Notes: a model not told the origin generated them from the sequence alone. DNA of 26,925 nt from Bacillota bacterium (GCA_023443925.1 JAEZSL010000056.1:1-26925); one strand, 5' to 3'. Shown: positions 15,204 through 25,842, counted from the stretch's first letter. A program made the numbers and translations.

Positions 15204-16949
15204 TTATTTATTAATTTCTACTTTAATTTCTTCCACTATCTTATCTCCGCCCTGTTTTTTCCAATCGTTTACAAAATCATCAAAGCTGTCGATAGAAGCC
15301 TGACCCATAATAATTTTTGCAAATGTTTCATCTTCCATCTTCTTTAGATTAGACCATTTCGATTCCATCGTTTCTGTCTGCCCATAGAAAGCACTATAAA
15401 TTTCTTCATAACCCTCCTCTACGGATGGACGTTCTCCAACCATAATAGAAACCAGCCTTGGCAAATTTGTTGAAGCCAGGTCACTGCTTAAATCCCAGTA
15501 CTTCAGACTATAATCATCAAGAGGTTCTTTCTTTAAAGCTTTAATCGCTTCCATATCATTCTTTAACAATTTATGTGTTGAAAAATCCACATCGTCTTCT
15601 GTGATTTCCCCATTCACAAATTTTTTCAAGGTTTCATAGGACACTTCAATTTCATCTGCATTATCATAAACATTAAATAACGGATATACATCCGATGTAT
15701 CCAGTTCTTCGGGTGTTATGCCACTATCGCCGATACCGTTTTTAACCCAGGACGGTTCGTTATACAATAAGTAATTTATAATTTTCATAGCAGCTTCCGG
15801 ATTCTTACAGTTCTTATTAACTACGATATATTGGCTGGTAGGTTCTGCCATATGTGCATAATATTTGCCATCGGAAGCTAATGGAGCATTATAGGCCTGC
15901 CAGTCAATTTTTCCGCTTAATAAACTGTCTGCAACCGTATATCCTGCCCACCATGGTCCGAAAAAGATACCGGCATTACCGGCAAGTACAGGTTCCGAAC
16001 TGTCATCACGGATTAACATCTGAGGATCAATTAATCCTTCGTCATACATAGAAGCTAATTCCTTTAAAGAATCTTTTATTTCCGGCTGAATGGAACCATA
16101 TTTAATTTCACCTGATTCATCTTTCATCCAATATTGAGGAAACGATTTAAATGCTCCAAAAATCGGATCCAATCCCCAGAGATTACCACCAATACCAGCA
16201 AGTGAACCGGAATTGGCTGGACCAATGATACCAATTGTATCATCTTTTCCGTTTCCATCCGGATCCTGGGTTACAAAAGCTTTGGCAACTGTTTTTAAAT
16301 CCTCTAGAGACTTTGGTACTTCTAACCCCAATTTATCCAGCCAATCCTGGCGAATCCACATAACATTAACCCCTCCGGCTTTAATATTCGGAGCCGGTAC
16401 TGCCATCATTTGTCCGTCCTTAGTTATCATATCTGTTAATTGATCCCCGCCGCTGCTTACAAAGCTTTTTAACATTTCGGATGCATAATTATTATAAGCA
16501 TCTGTCAACGGTAGCAGCTGACCGTATTTTAACATTGCACGAAACTGATTGGAACCTACATTCATAATATCCGGAAGCGTATTGCTGCCAATGCAGAGAT
16601 TCATTTTCTGCTGAAAATCTGTATTAGAACTGACCCAATCATAAACGATTTCAATATTTAAATCCTTTTTAATCGCATCCAGAAAGGCATTCTTCTCGAT
16701 AGACTGCCCCTCTGGGAATGATACATTGGGATTTAAGCCTACCCCTAAATGAATTGTCACCGTATCCTTATAAGGCTCAAGAGGGCCGCCTGCTTTAGCA
16801 GACTCTTCTGCTGTCTCCTTGGATGAATCCGGCGATTGTGCAGTAGTTGACTGATTTGTTTCTTTTTCACTCCCCGTACTGACAGAACATGCATTTAATG
16901 TTCCGATCATAGCAGCAATTAATACGAATGCCCATAACTTTTTTTTCAC
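15204..16949 (-). CDS. Extracellular solute-binding lipoprotein of the YesMN-linked importer
   Basis: 581 residues starting at a GTG codon, with AAGGAGG seven bases upstream. The signal peptide and lipobox LNAC (Cys21) anchor it outside the membrane, and a Ser/Thr/Glu-rich linker (about 22-55) follows. The rest has the style of large LplA/YtcQ-class binding proteins (MNLCIGSNTLPDIMNVGSNQ, MAVPAPNI, MWIRQDWLDKLGLEVP). A calcium-loop-like segment, DPDGNGKDD, lies near residue 235. It is the last gene of the lplB-lplC-lipoprotein operon. It shares gene order but little obvious sequence with the lipoprotein at 2873-4585, so a different glycan is likely. The ligand is not known. Confidence 0.9.
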   Translation of the reverse strand: MKKKLWAFVLIAAMIGTLNACSVSTGSEKETNQSTTAQSPDSSKETAEESAKAGGPLEPYKDTVTIHLGVGLNPNVSFPEGQSIEKNAFLDAIKKDLNIEIVYDWVSSNTDFQQKMNLCIGSNTLPDIMNVGSNQFRAMLKYGQLLPLTDAYNNYASEMLKSFVSSGGDQLTDMITKDGQMMAVPAPNIKAGGVNVMWIRQDWLDKLGLEVPKSLEDLKTVAKAFVTQDPDGNGKDDTIGIIGPANSGSLAGIGGNLWGLDPIFGAFKSFPQYWMKDESGEIKYGSIQPEIKDSLKELASMYDEGLIDPQMLIRDDSSEPVLAGNAGIFFGPWWAGYTVADSLLSGKIDWQAYNAPLASDGKYYAHMAEPTSQYIVVNKNCKNPEAAMKIINYLLYNEPSWVKNGIGDSGITPEELDTSDVYPLFNVYDNADEIEVSYETLKKFVNGEITEDDVDFSTHKLLKNDMEAIKALKKEPLDDYSLKYWDLSSDLASTNLPRLVSIMVGERPSVEEGYEEIYSAFYGQTETMESKWSNLKKMEDETFAKIIMGQASIDSFDDFVNDWKKQGGDKIVEEIKVEINK

Positions 16950-16992
16950 TTTACTACCTCCTTAATAATAAATGATCTATATTGCATTAGTT

Positions 16993-17877
16993 TCAGCCTT
17001 TCACCGAACCTAACGTAATACCTTTTACAAAATATTTCTGCAGAAAAGGATAGATAATCAAGATAGGAATCATGGCGATGAATATCTTAGCCGCATCCAG
17101 AGATTGATTATTCAGTTGTATAATCTTTTTTATTTGTTCTACGGACATAGTAGAATAATCCTGGGAGACCACCATCTGCTGAATATAGGTCTGTAACGGA
17201 TAATTACTTTGTTTCGTGTTTAAAACCAAACCCTGGAAGAAATCATTCCAATGGCTGACAATGGTTAATAGCGCTATTGTTGCAATCATTGGTTTTGCCA
17301 GAGGTATATTTATTTTTATAAAAGAAACCCAGGGGTCAGCTCCGTCCACATATGCTGCTTCTTCCAGTTCGGCCGGTAGGTTGCGAAAGAAATTCATTGC
17401 CATAATTACGTTAAATACCGGAAGACTTCCTGCTAATACCAGTCCCCATATATTATCAATCAAATGGTAATTCCGCATGGTCATGTACCAGGGAATGGTA
17501 CCGCCATTAAATAGCATACAAAAAATCAATGTCCACATAAATATATTTCGCTTAGGAAACTGCCTTTCTGTCCTGGAAAGGGGATAGGCCGTCATAAGCG
17601 TGCAGCCTACCCCTATAAGCCCGCCAAATATGACTCTTTGTATGGAAACCAAAAATGATTTCAGAAATGTTACTTCTCCTAAAATTTTTTGATAAGAAAG
17701 CAGATTAAAACCTACTGGCCAAAAGGTTACCTGCCCCGCATTTACTGCCTCCTTGCTGCTTAATGACACCATCAGAATATACCATAAAGGAATCAGGCAG
17801 GCTAAGGTTATTATAATAAGAATAATTACATTACAAACATCAAAGATCTTGGATCCTATGGATTTATTTTCAATCAT
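16993..17877 (-). CDS. lplC: Carbohydrate ABC transporter permease, LplC/YtcP type (second importer)
   Basis: 294 residues from the ATG at 17875-17877, with AGGAG six bases upstream. A TTG two codons earlier is in frame but falls beside the ribosome site. Six membrane segments are expected. The EAA loop ELEEAAYVDGADPWVSFI sits near 170-187, and the C-terminus LQKYFVKGITLGSVKG is typical of the family. It lies 15 bases after the LplB-type gene and 43 before the lipoprotein gene. Confidence 0.92.
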   Translation of the reverse strand: MIENKSIGSKIFDVCNVIILIIITLACLIPLWYILMVSLSSKEAVNAGQVTFWPVGFNLLSYQKILGEVTFLKSFLVSIQRVIFGGLIGVGCTLMTAYPLSRTERQFPKRNIFMWTLIFCMLFNGGTIPWYMTMRNYHLIDNIWGLVLAGSLPVFNVIMAMNFFRNLPAELEEAAYVDGADPWVSFIKINIPLAKPMIATIALLTIVSHWNDFFQGLVLNTKQSNYPLQTYIQQMVVSQDYSTMSVEQIKKIIQLNNQSLDAAKIFIAMIPILIIYPFLQKYFVKGITLGSVKG

Positions 17878-17892
17878 ACACAACTCCTTTTG

Positions 17893-18783
17893 TTAAAAAA
17901 TCTTATAGCCTGCAAATTTATCCGCCAGCCGGTAACCAAGTGCTATAAGGATCAGACTCACAACGGATTTCAGCAGACCTACTGCGGTTGCAAGGCTGAA
18001 CTGAAGATTTAAAAGGCCGGCCCGGTATACCCAGGTATCCAAAATATCGCCGGTTGAGTAGACCAATGGATTATAAAGATTAAAGATTTGTTCAAAACCT
18101 GCATGTAAAACGTTGCCCAGTGATAAGATAGCAAGCAGAGCAATGGTCGTTTTAATTCCAGGTAAGGTAATATGCCACAGGCGTGAAAATCTTCCCGATC
18201 CGTCTACTGCTGCCGCTTCATATAACGTAGGATCAATACCAAGTAAAGCAGCTAAATAAATGACTGCATTATAACCGAAACCTTTCCATATATCAGTACC
18301 AATAACCAGGGGACGGAATAAATCTGCACGTCCAAAAAAGTTAATGGCATCCACCCCAAAATACTGTATGAAATGATTGATTGGTCCTGTATAACCAAAG
18401 ATATTCAATATTATTTTAGACAGTATTACCCAGGATAGAAAATATGGAAGGTATACTATAGTCTGAATTGGACGGAATAGTTTTTTAATACATAATTCAT
18501 TTAATAATAAAGCAAAAATAAGTGGCACAATTAAATTGCCGATTAATTTACCTACAGCAATTATTATGGTATTGATAAACACCTGCTTTGTATCACTTAT
18601 CTGGAACATATACCGAAAATTATCCAGCCCCACAAATTCCGACTTTAAAATACCATCCACCGGGTTAAAATTCTGAAAAGCCATTACAACGCCGAACATT
18701 GGTATAATACTGAATAAAACAAGCCAGACAAACCCGGGCACCAGCATGAAATAATATTGCTTTAAAAACTTTTTATTGAACAT
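17893..18783 (-). CDS. lplB: Carbohydrate ABC transporter permease, LplB type (second importer)
   Basis: 296 residues. GGGAGG lies eight bases before the ATG. The N-terminus FSIIPMFGVVMAFQNFNP and the EAA loop LYEAAAVDGSGRFSRLW (about 188-204) mark the LplB family, and six membrane segments are expected. It is the first gene of the second LplBC-lipoprotein operon, directly downstream of yesM-yesN on the same strand, beyond their terminator. Confidence 0.92.
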   Translation of the reverse strand: MFNKKFLKQYYFMLVPGFVWLVLFSIIPMFGVVMAFQNFNPVDGILKSEFVGLDNFRYMFQISDTKQVFINTIIIAVGKLIGNLIVPLIFALLLNELCIKKLFRPIQTIVYLPYFLSWVILSKIILNIFGYTGPINHFIQYFGVDAINFFGRADLFRPLVIGTDIWKGFGYNAVIYLAALLGIDPTLYEAAAVDGSGRFSRLWHITLPGIKTTIALLAILSLGNVLHAGFEQIFNLYNPLVYSTGDILDTWVYRAGLLNLQFSLATAVGLLKSVVSLILIALGYRLADKFAGYKIF

Positions 18784-18987
18784 AATTTATTCCTCCCATT
18801 TTTAATGCCACGAACTAATACCCAACCAGGATGTCTTGGCTCACTACCTGTCTAGTAAATAGTAACAAAATTTGTTTTTTCTATCTATAGACTAATGTTA
18901 TATATTCACATAACAATCCCTTGCATTTTTATCCAGGTTGTAAAAATTGTTTTATCTTTTGGAAACATTTTTCCTGTAATAAATAAA
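18784..18987 (-). promoter_or_regulatory. Leader/promoter region of the second importer operon
   Basis: About 200 bases without a gene. A 6-bp inverted repeat TGTTAT/ATAACA with an 8-base spacer (18897-18915) overlaps a TATAAC that could be a -10 box, but no good -35 fits it. A weak promoter needing the YesN-type activator would look like this. That reading is inference. Confidence 0.3.
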
Positions 18988-19026
18988 AAGGCTGAAGTTT
19001 AATTCATTTGAACTAAACTCCAGCTT
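18988..19026 (-). terminator. Terminator of the yesM-yesN operon
   Basis: A long hairpin of about 18 pairs with a few mismatches and a short loop centred near 19007. On the minus strand it is followed by CCTTTTTATTT. It lies 17 bases after the yesN-like stop and insulates it from the lplB operon. Confidence 0.82.
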
Positions 19027-19042
19027 AATTTACTTTGGGCGA

Positions 19043-20071
19043 TTATGATTGAAATACTTTTTTTCTGAATTCCGTTGGGGAACTTTTCATAACTTCATGA
19101 AAAACCCGGTTAAAATAATTAATATCATCAAATCCTGATTCTTTTGCTATTTCTATAATCTTTTTATCTGTTTTGGCCAGCAGACCGGCAGCTACAGACA
19201 TTCGTTCCCGCTTCACATATTCATGAAAGGTCTTCCCTGTCAGTTTTTTGAAATTAATACTAAAGTAACTGCGGCTCATCCCTATTTCATCTGCAACTTC
19301 CTCCGCTTTAAAATTTTCTGTCAGATGAAGCTTTAAATAGTTTATGGCTCTTATAATACATATCTGCATACTTTCGTTCCTGCTCATTGCCAGGGCATAT
19401 TCATACAATGAATTTCTCCATTCCTTAAGCCAGTTCAAAACTAAATCAACCTCCATTAAAAAAGGCATCATTGTCTCTTCTCTTTCCAGGTTGTTATCAA
19501 TGGATTGTATACATTTCAATAAAATACGTTCCAACTCTCTATTATTCGGTTTTAATTGCTTTGTCTTATTGATGAGAATTTCAAATTGAACTTTATCGTA
19601 AAGCCAAAACAAATGCAGCCACTCTTTTTTTACAACATCCCATTCTTCTTGGTTTAGATAATTTTCCGTATTGTTAACGATGGGAGTTTTTCTTACTTTA
19701 TAGTTGTGAAGAACCCGCTTTAATATAGTATCCCCATCTTCCTTTTCCATCTGGACTTTCGAAATATAGTCTAAAACCCCCTGCCGGATAGCGGCCTGGG
19801 CATAGGAAAACTCCTCATAAAACGTTAATACCACGAACTGTACTTCTGGAAATTTCTTGCGGCATTCCTCCATCAGTTCTATGCCGCCCAGTTCAGGCAT
19901 ATCAATATCGACAAACATGATATCTGCTTCCTGCTTCTGCAAAAATTCCAGTGCTACCCTTCCGTTTTGAACATCGCCGATAATTTCCATATTATATTTA
20001 TCCCATGGCATAATTGAAATAATACCTTTTCTTGCCAGTTTATCATCGTCCACAATCAAGACCTTAATCAT
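19043..20071 (-). CDS. yesN: YesN-type response regulator with AraC DNA-binding domain
   Basis: 342 residues. The receiver domain (1-120) has the acidic pair VDDD, phospho-acceptor Asp55 (FVDIDMPEL), Thr83 and Lys105. A middle helical linker follows, then an AraC/XylS double helix-turn-helix (about 240-340; FKAEEVADEIGMSRSYFSINFKKLTG, then IIEIAKESGFDDINYFNRVFHE). Such regulators pair with YesM-type kinases to switch on carbohydrate importers. Its start overlaps the kinase end by 8 bases. The adjacent downstream importer operon (15204-18783) is the likely target (inference from position). Confidence 0.93.
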   Translation of the reverse strand: MIKVLIVDDDKLARKGIISIMPWDKYNMEIIGDVQNGRVALEFLQKQEADIMFVDIDMPELGGIELMEECRKKFPEVQFVVLTFYEEFSYAQAAIRQGVLDYISKVQMEKEDGDTILKRVLHNYKVRKTPIVNNTENYLNQEEWDVVKKEWLHLFWLYDKVQFEILINKTKQLKPNNRELERILLKCIQSIDNNLEREETMMPFLMEVDLVLNWLKEWRNSLYEYALAMSRNESMQICIIRAINYLKLHLTENFKAEEVADEIGMSRSYFSINFKKLTGKTFHEYVKRERMSVAAGLLAKTDKKIIEIAKESGFDDINYFNRVFHEVMKSSPTEFRKKVFQS

Positions 20072-21821
20072 AGTTTCCCTCCAATGGTAATAATAATGTC
20101 ACTTTAGTACCTTTTCCGAGTTCACTGTTAATCGTCAGGAAAGCACGCCCTCCATAAAAAGATTCCAGCATGGATCTGACATAGCGCAATCCTACTCCGT
20201 CGTTTTCCACACTTCCGTCCGATTTATACTGAAACGGCCGGTTTAGTTTTTCCAACTGCTCCAGATTCAGACCTTTCCCGTTGTCTTTAATGGTTATTAC
20301 GGCATATCCTTTTTTCTCATCCTGAAATAAATATATAAATAGTTTCCCGGTTTCTCCAAGTCCATGTCTTAATGCATTTTCAACCAAAGGCTGCAATAAT
20401 AGCCTTATCGTCGGCTGATCCAGATAATTTCCTTCTTCTACCTGTATATCTACCTCAAAATCATAACGCATTTTCTGAAGATTTACATATTTTTTTAAGA
20501 ATTCAAGTTCTGAACGAAATGTTGCGATTCCATCCTGTTTACCCAGATTGTAAGATAATAAAAATATAAGGCTTGATAGAAAATCACCTATGTCCTTTTG
20601 TTTGTTGATCTGCGCCATCCAATGAACCGAATTTAAAGTATTCAGCAGAAAATGTGGATTGATTTTATACATGAGCTTCTCAACTTCAATCTTACTGCGC
20701 TTTTTTTCTTCGCGCTCCACGTCTTCCAGAAGCTTCCTTATTTGTCCTTTCATATTACCAAACTGTTTTAATAGTTGATCAAACTCTGCAATACCAAATT
20801 CATACTCCGCTTCTTCCAGATTTCCCTGCCCCGCCTGCTCGATTTCCTGTCCGAATAATTGCAGCGGCCGGCAGATCAGCCGGTATATTATTAAAACCGA
20901 AAGATAAAGCACTATAATTGACAAGAAGAATATCAAAAAGATACGGTTCCTCCATTGATAAATTTCTTTTCTATAAAATTTCTCCTGTACAGCAAATACA
21001 TTGATATACCCTATTTCACTTCTTTTTGCAACGATAAAATATCCATTTTTCATGCCGGTATACATTTTTTCCGAATCAAAACTGTCTATAATAAAACTCT
21101 CACCTGTATTAAAGCTGTCATTACTGCTGTATTTAATTATTTGTCTTGTATCAAGCTGCAGCAAATCAATGGGTACAATATTATTATTTGCCAGATTGGA
21201 GTTTTGCTCCAGATAATCATCCACCTTAACATTCATTTCAACATATGTATATAATTGCTTATCCTGATAAGAATCCTGTCCGAGCATTGAGATTACCAGT
21301 CCATTCCTCTTTTTGGTTTTGGTGGCGGACAACCCCCGTAAACTGTCTCCCGCCGCTGTTACCAGCTCCGGCGCATCCAAAAGATCGTAACCGGGCACCA
21401 TGAGATTTTCATCAAAAAGGCATTTACCGTTAAGAGCATCATAATAACTGGCAAAATTAACAGAGGAATTGGGAAAACTTACATTAATCAGTTCATCCGA
21501 TAATTTTCTTTTTGTTTTATAGATATAGAAAGCATTTTTCTGAGACATATAATCTAATAATAATGCACCTATGAATCCGTTTTCTTTCATCTGCTGTGTA
21601 ATTCGAATCATACTGAAATATGCCTCATCCATATGTTCGGTCATTTGGTTTAAAGATAATTTTAAGGTCGCTTCCGTCTTGTTTTTCTCCATGGAATGAA
21701 GTGCGGCATAAGATACAACTACGAGTGACATAAGACTTACTATGGTAACCATTAATATTATTGCTACTAATCTCTGTCTTATGGATGACAATCTTTTTCG
21801 TTTCCACCTTAGCATTTTCAT
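20064..21821 (-). CDS. yesM: YesM-type sensor histidine kinase
   Basis: 585 residues. A membrane segment at about 17-41, a large extracytoplasmic sensor part (about 45-290), a second segment at about 293-315, a HAMP-like linker, then the His_kinase motif with His390 in YKINPHFLLNTLNS and the ATPase domain (N-box LLQPLVENALRHG with Asn482, G1 DNGKGL, G2 NDGVGLRYV). The INPHFLLN core is diagnostic of the YesM/LytS class. The start is the first of two close ATGs. Sensing of an extracellular sugar or of the loaded binding protein is usual for the family and is inferred here. Confidence 0.93.
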   Translation of the reverse strand: MKMLRWKRKRLSSIRQRLVAIILMVTIVSLMSLVVVSYAALHSMEKNKTEATLKLSLNQMTEHMDEAYFSMIRITQQMKENGFIGALLLDYMSQKNAFYIYKTKRKLSDELINVSFPNSSVNFASYYDALNGKCLFDENLMVPGYDLLDAPELVTAAGDSLRGLSATKTKKRNGLVISMLGQDSYQDKQLYTYVEMNVKVDDYLEQNSNLANNNIVPIDLLQLDTRQIIKYSSNDSFNTGESFIIDSFDSEKMYTGMKNGYFIVAKRSEIGYINVFAVQEKFYRKEIYQWRNRIFLIFFLSIIVLYLSVLIIYRLICRPLQLFGQEIEQAGQGNLEEAEYEFGIAEFDQLLKQFGNMKGQIRKLLEDVEREEKKRSKIEVEKLMYKINPHFLLNTLNSVHWMAQINKQKDIGDFLSSLIFLLSYNLGKQDGIATFRSELEFLKKYVNLQKMRYDFEVDIQVEEGNYLDQPTIRLLLQPLVENALRHGLGETGKLFIYLFQDEKKGYAVITIKDNGKGLNLEQLEKLNRPFQYKSDGSVENDGVGLRYVRSMLESFYGGRAFLTINSELGKGTKVTLLLPLEGNYD

Positions 21822-21869
21822 CTTGATATTTCACCATTTCCTGTATCGGTATTGTGTATTATTTAAACG

Positions 21870-21898
21870 ATTATCCCATAACTTGCAGCAAAAGACAA
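21870..21898 (-). promoter_or_regulatory. Candidate promoter of yesM-yesN
   Basis: Minus-strand TTGTCT (21893-21898, 4 of 6) and GATAAT (21870-21875, 5 of 6) with a 17-bp spacer, about 50 bases before the yesM start. It lies just after the terminator of malQ-glgP. Confidence 0.5.
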
Positions 21899-21933
21899 CT
21901 ATGAAGTGTTTCCGGAATTTAAGGTTTTAATAA

Positions 21934-21985
21934 GAGAAAGAAGGTGCCTTAACTCATTTATTGAATTTAAGACACTCTTTCTTCT
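21934..21985 (-). terminator. Terminator of malQ-glgP
   Basis: A stem of about 18 pairs with two mismatches (21934-21952 with 21967-21985) around a 14-base loop, read from the minus strand about 87 bases after the fusion stop. The following sequence is moderately T-rich (TCTTATTAAAA). Confidence 0.7.
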
Positions 21986-22071
21986 GTTTTGCTATGGTAT
22001 TCGGATTATCTTACTTACCTGCATTTATTAGAATACTCTGATGATTGAAGATAAATTACTTATCCATTATG

Positions 22072-25000
22072 TTACATATCCCCATTTAATTTCCATATAT
22101 CCTGGTTGTATTGGGCAATGGTGCGGTCAGAGGAAAAATACCCGGCTTTACTGATATTAACCAACATTTTATCAGCCCAGTTTAAGCGGTCCTCATAATC
22201 GTTATAGGCCATTTCCCTTACCCTTATATAATCTTTAAAATCCAGTAAGGACATAAACCAATCCTTATTTAAAATCTCATTATAAAGCCTTACAAGATTC
22301 TCTTCCTTACCAATGGCTAACATCTGGTCACTGATTATAAAATCCAGAGATTTCTTAATATCGCTGTCTTTTTGATAATATTTTTCGGGTACATAATCTG
22401 CCTTTTGATAATGATCAATAATCTGATCACTGGTTTCCCCAAACAGATAAATATTATCTTCTCCCACTAAATCACTGATTTCTACATTGGCACCGTCTAA
22501 GGTACCCAGGGTCAGGGCTCCGTTTAACATAAACTTCATATTACCGGTACCGCTGGCCTCCTTGGAGGCTAAGGATATCTGCTCCGAGATATCACAGGCC
22601 GGTATCAGTATTTCTGCTTTTGAGACATTATAATCTTCCAACATGACCACCTTAAGATACGGACTCACTTCTGCATCTGTATTAATCAGCTCCTGCAGGC
22701 AGAGAATCAAATGAATGATATCTTTTGCAATAACATAAGCCGGTGCAGCTTTCGCCCCGAAAATAACCGTAACCGGTCTTATTGGCAAATTACCATTTTT
22801 TATTTCATGATATTTATGTATGACGTACAAAGCATTCATCTGTTGGCGTTTATACTCATGAAGGCGTTTGATTTGAATATCAAAAATTGAAGTTTCGTCA
22901 ATTTCCACTCCCTGGTTTCTGTATAACCAGGCCTTCAACTTTTGTTTATTTTTATATTTAATATTCAAAAGTTCATTTAATACCGTTTCCTCCCCACGAA
23001 ATTCCATCAACTTTTCTAATTCCATTGCATTCTTTTTAAAGCCGTTTCCAATGAGGTTTTCAATACAAGCGGTAAGCTCTGCGTTGCAATGCAGCAGCCA
23101 GCGCCTGAAGGTAATACCGTTGGTCTTATTATTGAATTTCTCAGGATAAAGTTTGTAGAACTGATTTAATTCCTGGGACTTTAATATCTCGGTATGCAGA
23201 TGAGCAACTCCATTTACACTAAAACCATAATGTATATCCATAGAAGCCATATGCACCCTGTCCTGTTTATCAATAATTACGGCCTTTTCGTCATTGAATT
23301 TTCTTCTTACCCGGTTATCCAGCACTTCTATGATTGGCACTAACTGGGGTACTACCTTCTTTAAATAATCAAGGGGCCATTTTTCCAATGCTTCCGCAAG
23401 GATGGTATGATTGGTATAGGCACAGGTCTTGGATACGATATCAATTGCCTCATCCATACTGATTCCCTGTTTGGTCAGTAATCGGATCAGCTCCGGAATT
23501 ACCATGCTGGGATGGGTATCATTGATTTGTATTACCGCATACTCATATAAGTCATGCAGACTGCTTCCCCTGCTCCTGGATTCTTCCAGAATATACTGCG
23601 CTCCGCAGCTTACCAAAAAATACTGCTGGTATATACGCAGCTGCTGTCCGGCTTCATCACTGTCATCGGGATATAAGAACAGAGTCAGATTTTTCTTAAT
23701 ATCCTCTTTATCGAAATCGATTCCCTGCCTTAACAGACTTTCCTCCACCAGCTCCGTATCAAATAAATGAAGCTTGTTGGTACGGTTTTGATAGCCGATG
23801 ACATCAATATCATAGAGGACCGATTTTAATGTAAATCCCTCAAACTCCACTTCATAACTGCGTTCCTTTTTCGTTAGCCAGCTGACTTTGTCGATCCAGG
23901 GGTTTTTCTCTTCTTTTTGGAGATTATCCTCAAACTGCTGCTTAAACAAACCAAAATGATAATTCAGTCCAATACCGTCACCGGCAAGGCCAAGGCTGGC
24001 AATGGAATCCAGAAAGCACGCTGCCAAACGCCCAAGTCCCCCATTGCCTAAAGACGGCTCCGGTTCCGCTTCCTCTATCTCCGATAAATTCTGTCCATGT
24101 AAAGCCAGCAATTCTTTTATCTCGTCATAAATACCTAAATTAATCAGGTTGTTTGACAACAACTTTCCAATTAAAAATTCAGCTGAAATATAATACAGTT
24201 TTTTCTTATCTTTTGTATCTTCCTTGCCCGCCGCAAGACGTTTTACCATACTAAGCAGCCCAAAAAGCAGCTGCTTTTTTGTACATTGCTCTATGGTCTT
24301 ACCATATTGCTGTTCCAATAATCTGGTAAGCAGCTTAATGGGGTCCTTCGTCTTTTCGCTTACCGTGGTAGAATCTCCTGCCCTTTTGCTCTCAAGAACA
24401 GCTTCTGCCAGGAATTCTGTTTGCTTTTCCAATTTATCCAGGCTATCCAGTTTCCATTCCCAGTTGGGGGAACCTAACGTCCCCGGTGTATTCAGCCGTC
24501 CTTCGTTGCCTAATTCCAGAATGTCCTGTACCGGTATAATTGCCGTATCTGCTATATTATCCAGCGTATATCGGATAAAGCGATGGGAAATGGAACCGGT
24601 ATCATACCCGAAAGAGTATAGTTTTAGATCAGTTTCACTCTGAATCTGCCCGGACTGGTTCTCAAACCATCCAAGTATGGTCTCATTATCATGGGTTCCG
24701 GTATATACAATCATATTTTCCCGGTCAATAAAATTGTTGTTGCCTTCTAATGGATCAAAGGTAAACTGAATAATTTTCATTCCTTTTAAACCGTAATGAT
24801 CTCTTAACTGATATACCTCGGGTCTCATATCCCCTAAATCCTCCGCAACAATAGGAATACCCGGGAAAGTTTCAAACAGCCGGTCAAATAATTCATATCC
24901 GGGAGCCTGAACCCATTCTCCCTTTATCGCAGTTTCACAGGACTCCGGAATCTTCCAGTAGGTGTCAAAAGCCCTGAAATGATCAATGCGAATAACATCA

Positions 25001-25842
25001 AACAGCCTGGAATTGTATCCAATTCGATTCAGCCAGAAACCAAATCCGTTTTCTCTTATGTGTTCCCAGTTATAAATCGGATTCCCCCATCTTTGTCCGG
25101 TCCGGCTGAAATAATCCGGCGGTACGCCGGCGATAAAAATCGGGTGTCCATCCTTATCTAATAAAAAGTCCTCTTGATTTCCCCATACATCCAGGGAATC
25201 GATACCTACATAAAATGGAATATCCCCCATAACCTGAATGCCTGAAGCATTGGCATATTGCTTTAAGGCTATCCATTGACGGTAAAATTCATACTGAAGG
25301 AACATTTCATACCGGATATCCCCATCATAAATACTCTCATCAAAACTACGGTCTTTTATCCAGTTCTTATGCTCTTCCTGCCATTCATTCCAGCATTTCA
25401 TCTGATTTTTTTTCTTAAAGGTAAGATAAACCGCATATAAGTAAACCCATTCCTGCTTAACGAACTCCTCATAGGCGGTATCCGGAATAAATTTAATAAA
25501 GGCCTGCCTTAAATACTCCTCCTTATATGTTCTCACTTCCTGATAACTAATTTTCCTGGTTCCTTTTCGAAAAGCCGGCGGCACTTCTTCTAATAATCCT
25601 TCCTCATATAACCTGGTTAAATCAAGGTACAATTCATCCCCGGCAAAAGAAGAATAAGGCTGATAAGGTGATTCTCCATATCCCAAAGGATTTATAGGGA
25701 GAATCTGCCATATACGAATATGGCTTTTCTTTAAAATGTCAATAAACTGATAGCTATACTTCCCAAAATCTCCAATTCCATAATCGGAAGGAAGGGAAGC
25801 TACCGGCATTAAAACTCCAGCTTCTCTCATATTTACACCCAT
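22072..25842 (-). CDS. malQ-glgP: Fused 4-alpha-glucanotransferase and glycogen/maltodextrin phosphorylase (MalQ-GlgP)
   Basis: A single uninterrupted 1256-residue protein. Residues 1 to about 488 are a complete GH77 amylomaltase: nucleophile Asp287 ([11 protein letters not shown]), acid/base Glu334 (IVAEDLGD), third carboxylate Asp385 (YTGTHDNE). After a linker of about a dozen residues, about 500-1256 is a complete GT35 phosphorylase ([41 protein letters not shown]) with the PLP lysine Lys1103 in SGTGNMKF. MalQ disproportionates malto-oligosaccharides into longer chains plus glucose. The phosphorylase releases glucose 1-phosphate from the chain ends. Having both in one chain replaces the usual malP-malQ gene pair and may pass chains between sites. 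The start at 25842 uses GGAGG 13 bases upstream and follows the leader stop directly. An internal ATG four codons on is less favoured. Cytoplasmic. Confidence 0.95.
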   Translation of the reverse strand: MGVNMREAGVLMPVASLPSDYGIGDFGKYSYQFIDILKKSHIRIWQILPINPLGYGESPYQPYSSFAGDELYLDLTRLYEEGLLEEVPPAFRKGTRKISYQEVRTYKEEYLRQAFIKFIPDTAYEEFVKQEWVYLYAVYLTFKKKNQMKCWNEWQEEHKNWIKDRSFDESIYDGDIRYEMFLQYEFYRQWIALKQYANASGIQVMGDIPFYVGIDSLDVWGNQEDFLLDKDGHPIFIAGVPPDYFSRTGQRWGNPIYNWEHIRENGFGFWLNRIGYNSRLFDVIRIDHFRAFDTYWKIPESCETAIKGEWVQAPGYELFDRLFETFPGIPIVAEDLGDMRPEVYQLRDHYGLKGMKIIQFTFDPLEGNNNFIDRENMIVYTGTHDNETILGWFENQSGQIQSETDLKLYSFGYDTGSISHRFIRYTLDNIADTAIIPVQDILELGNEGRLNTPGTLGSPNWEWKLDSLDKLEKQTEFLAEAVLESKRAGDSTTVSEKTKDPIKLLTRLLEQQYGKTIEQCTKKQLLFGLLSMVKRLAAGKEDTKDKKKLYYISAEFLIGKLLSNNLINLGIYDEIKELLALHGQNLSEIEEAEPEPSLGNGGLGRLAACFLDSIASLGLAGDGIGLNYHFGLFKQQFEDNLQKEEKNPWIDKVSWLTKKERSYEVEFEGFTLKSVLYDIDVIGYQNRTNKLHLFDTELVEESLLRQGIDFDKEDIKKNLTLFLYPDDSDEAGQQLRIYQQYFLVSCGAQYILEESRSRGSSLHDLYEYAVIQINDTHPSMVIPELIRLLTKQGISMDEAIDIVSKTCAYTNHTILAEALEKWPLDYLKKVVPQLVPIIEVLDNRVRRKFNDEKAVIIDKQDRVHMASMDIHYGFSVNGVAHLHTEILKSQELNQFYKLYPEKFNNKTNGITFRRWLLHCNAELTACIENLIGNGFKKNAMELEKLMEFRGEETVLNELLNIKYKNKQKLKAWLYRNQGVEIDETSIFDIQIKRLHEYKRQQMNALYVIHKYHEIKNGNLPIRPVTVIFGAKAAPAYVIAKDIIHLILCLQELINTDAEVSPYLKVVMLEDYNVSKAEILIPACDISEQISLASKEASGTGNMKFMLNGALTLGTLDGANVEISDLVGEDNIYLFGETSDQIIDHYQKADYVPEKYYQKDSDIKKSLDFIISDQMLAIGKEENLVRLYNEILNKDWFMSLLDFKDYIRVREMAYNDYEDRLNWADKMLVNISKAGYFSSDRTIAQYNQDIWKLNGDM

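Noticed and set aside
24224..24643. 139-residue open frame on the plus strand
   Set aside because: Antisense to the MalQ-phosphorylase junction with low-complexity Ser/Leu content; no ribosome site.
22072..25842. MalQ-phosphorylase fusion as an assembly error
   Set aside because: The frame is continuous, both domains are complete, a natural-looking linker joins them, and one promoter/leader and one terminator flank the whole gene.
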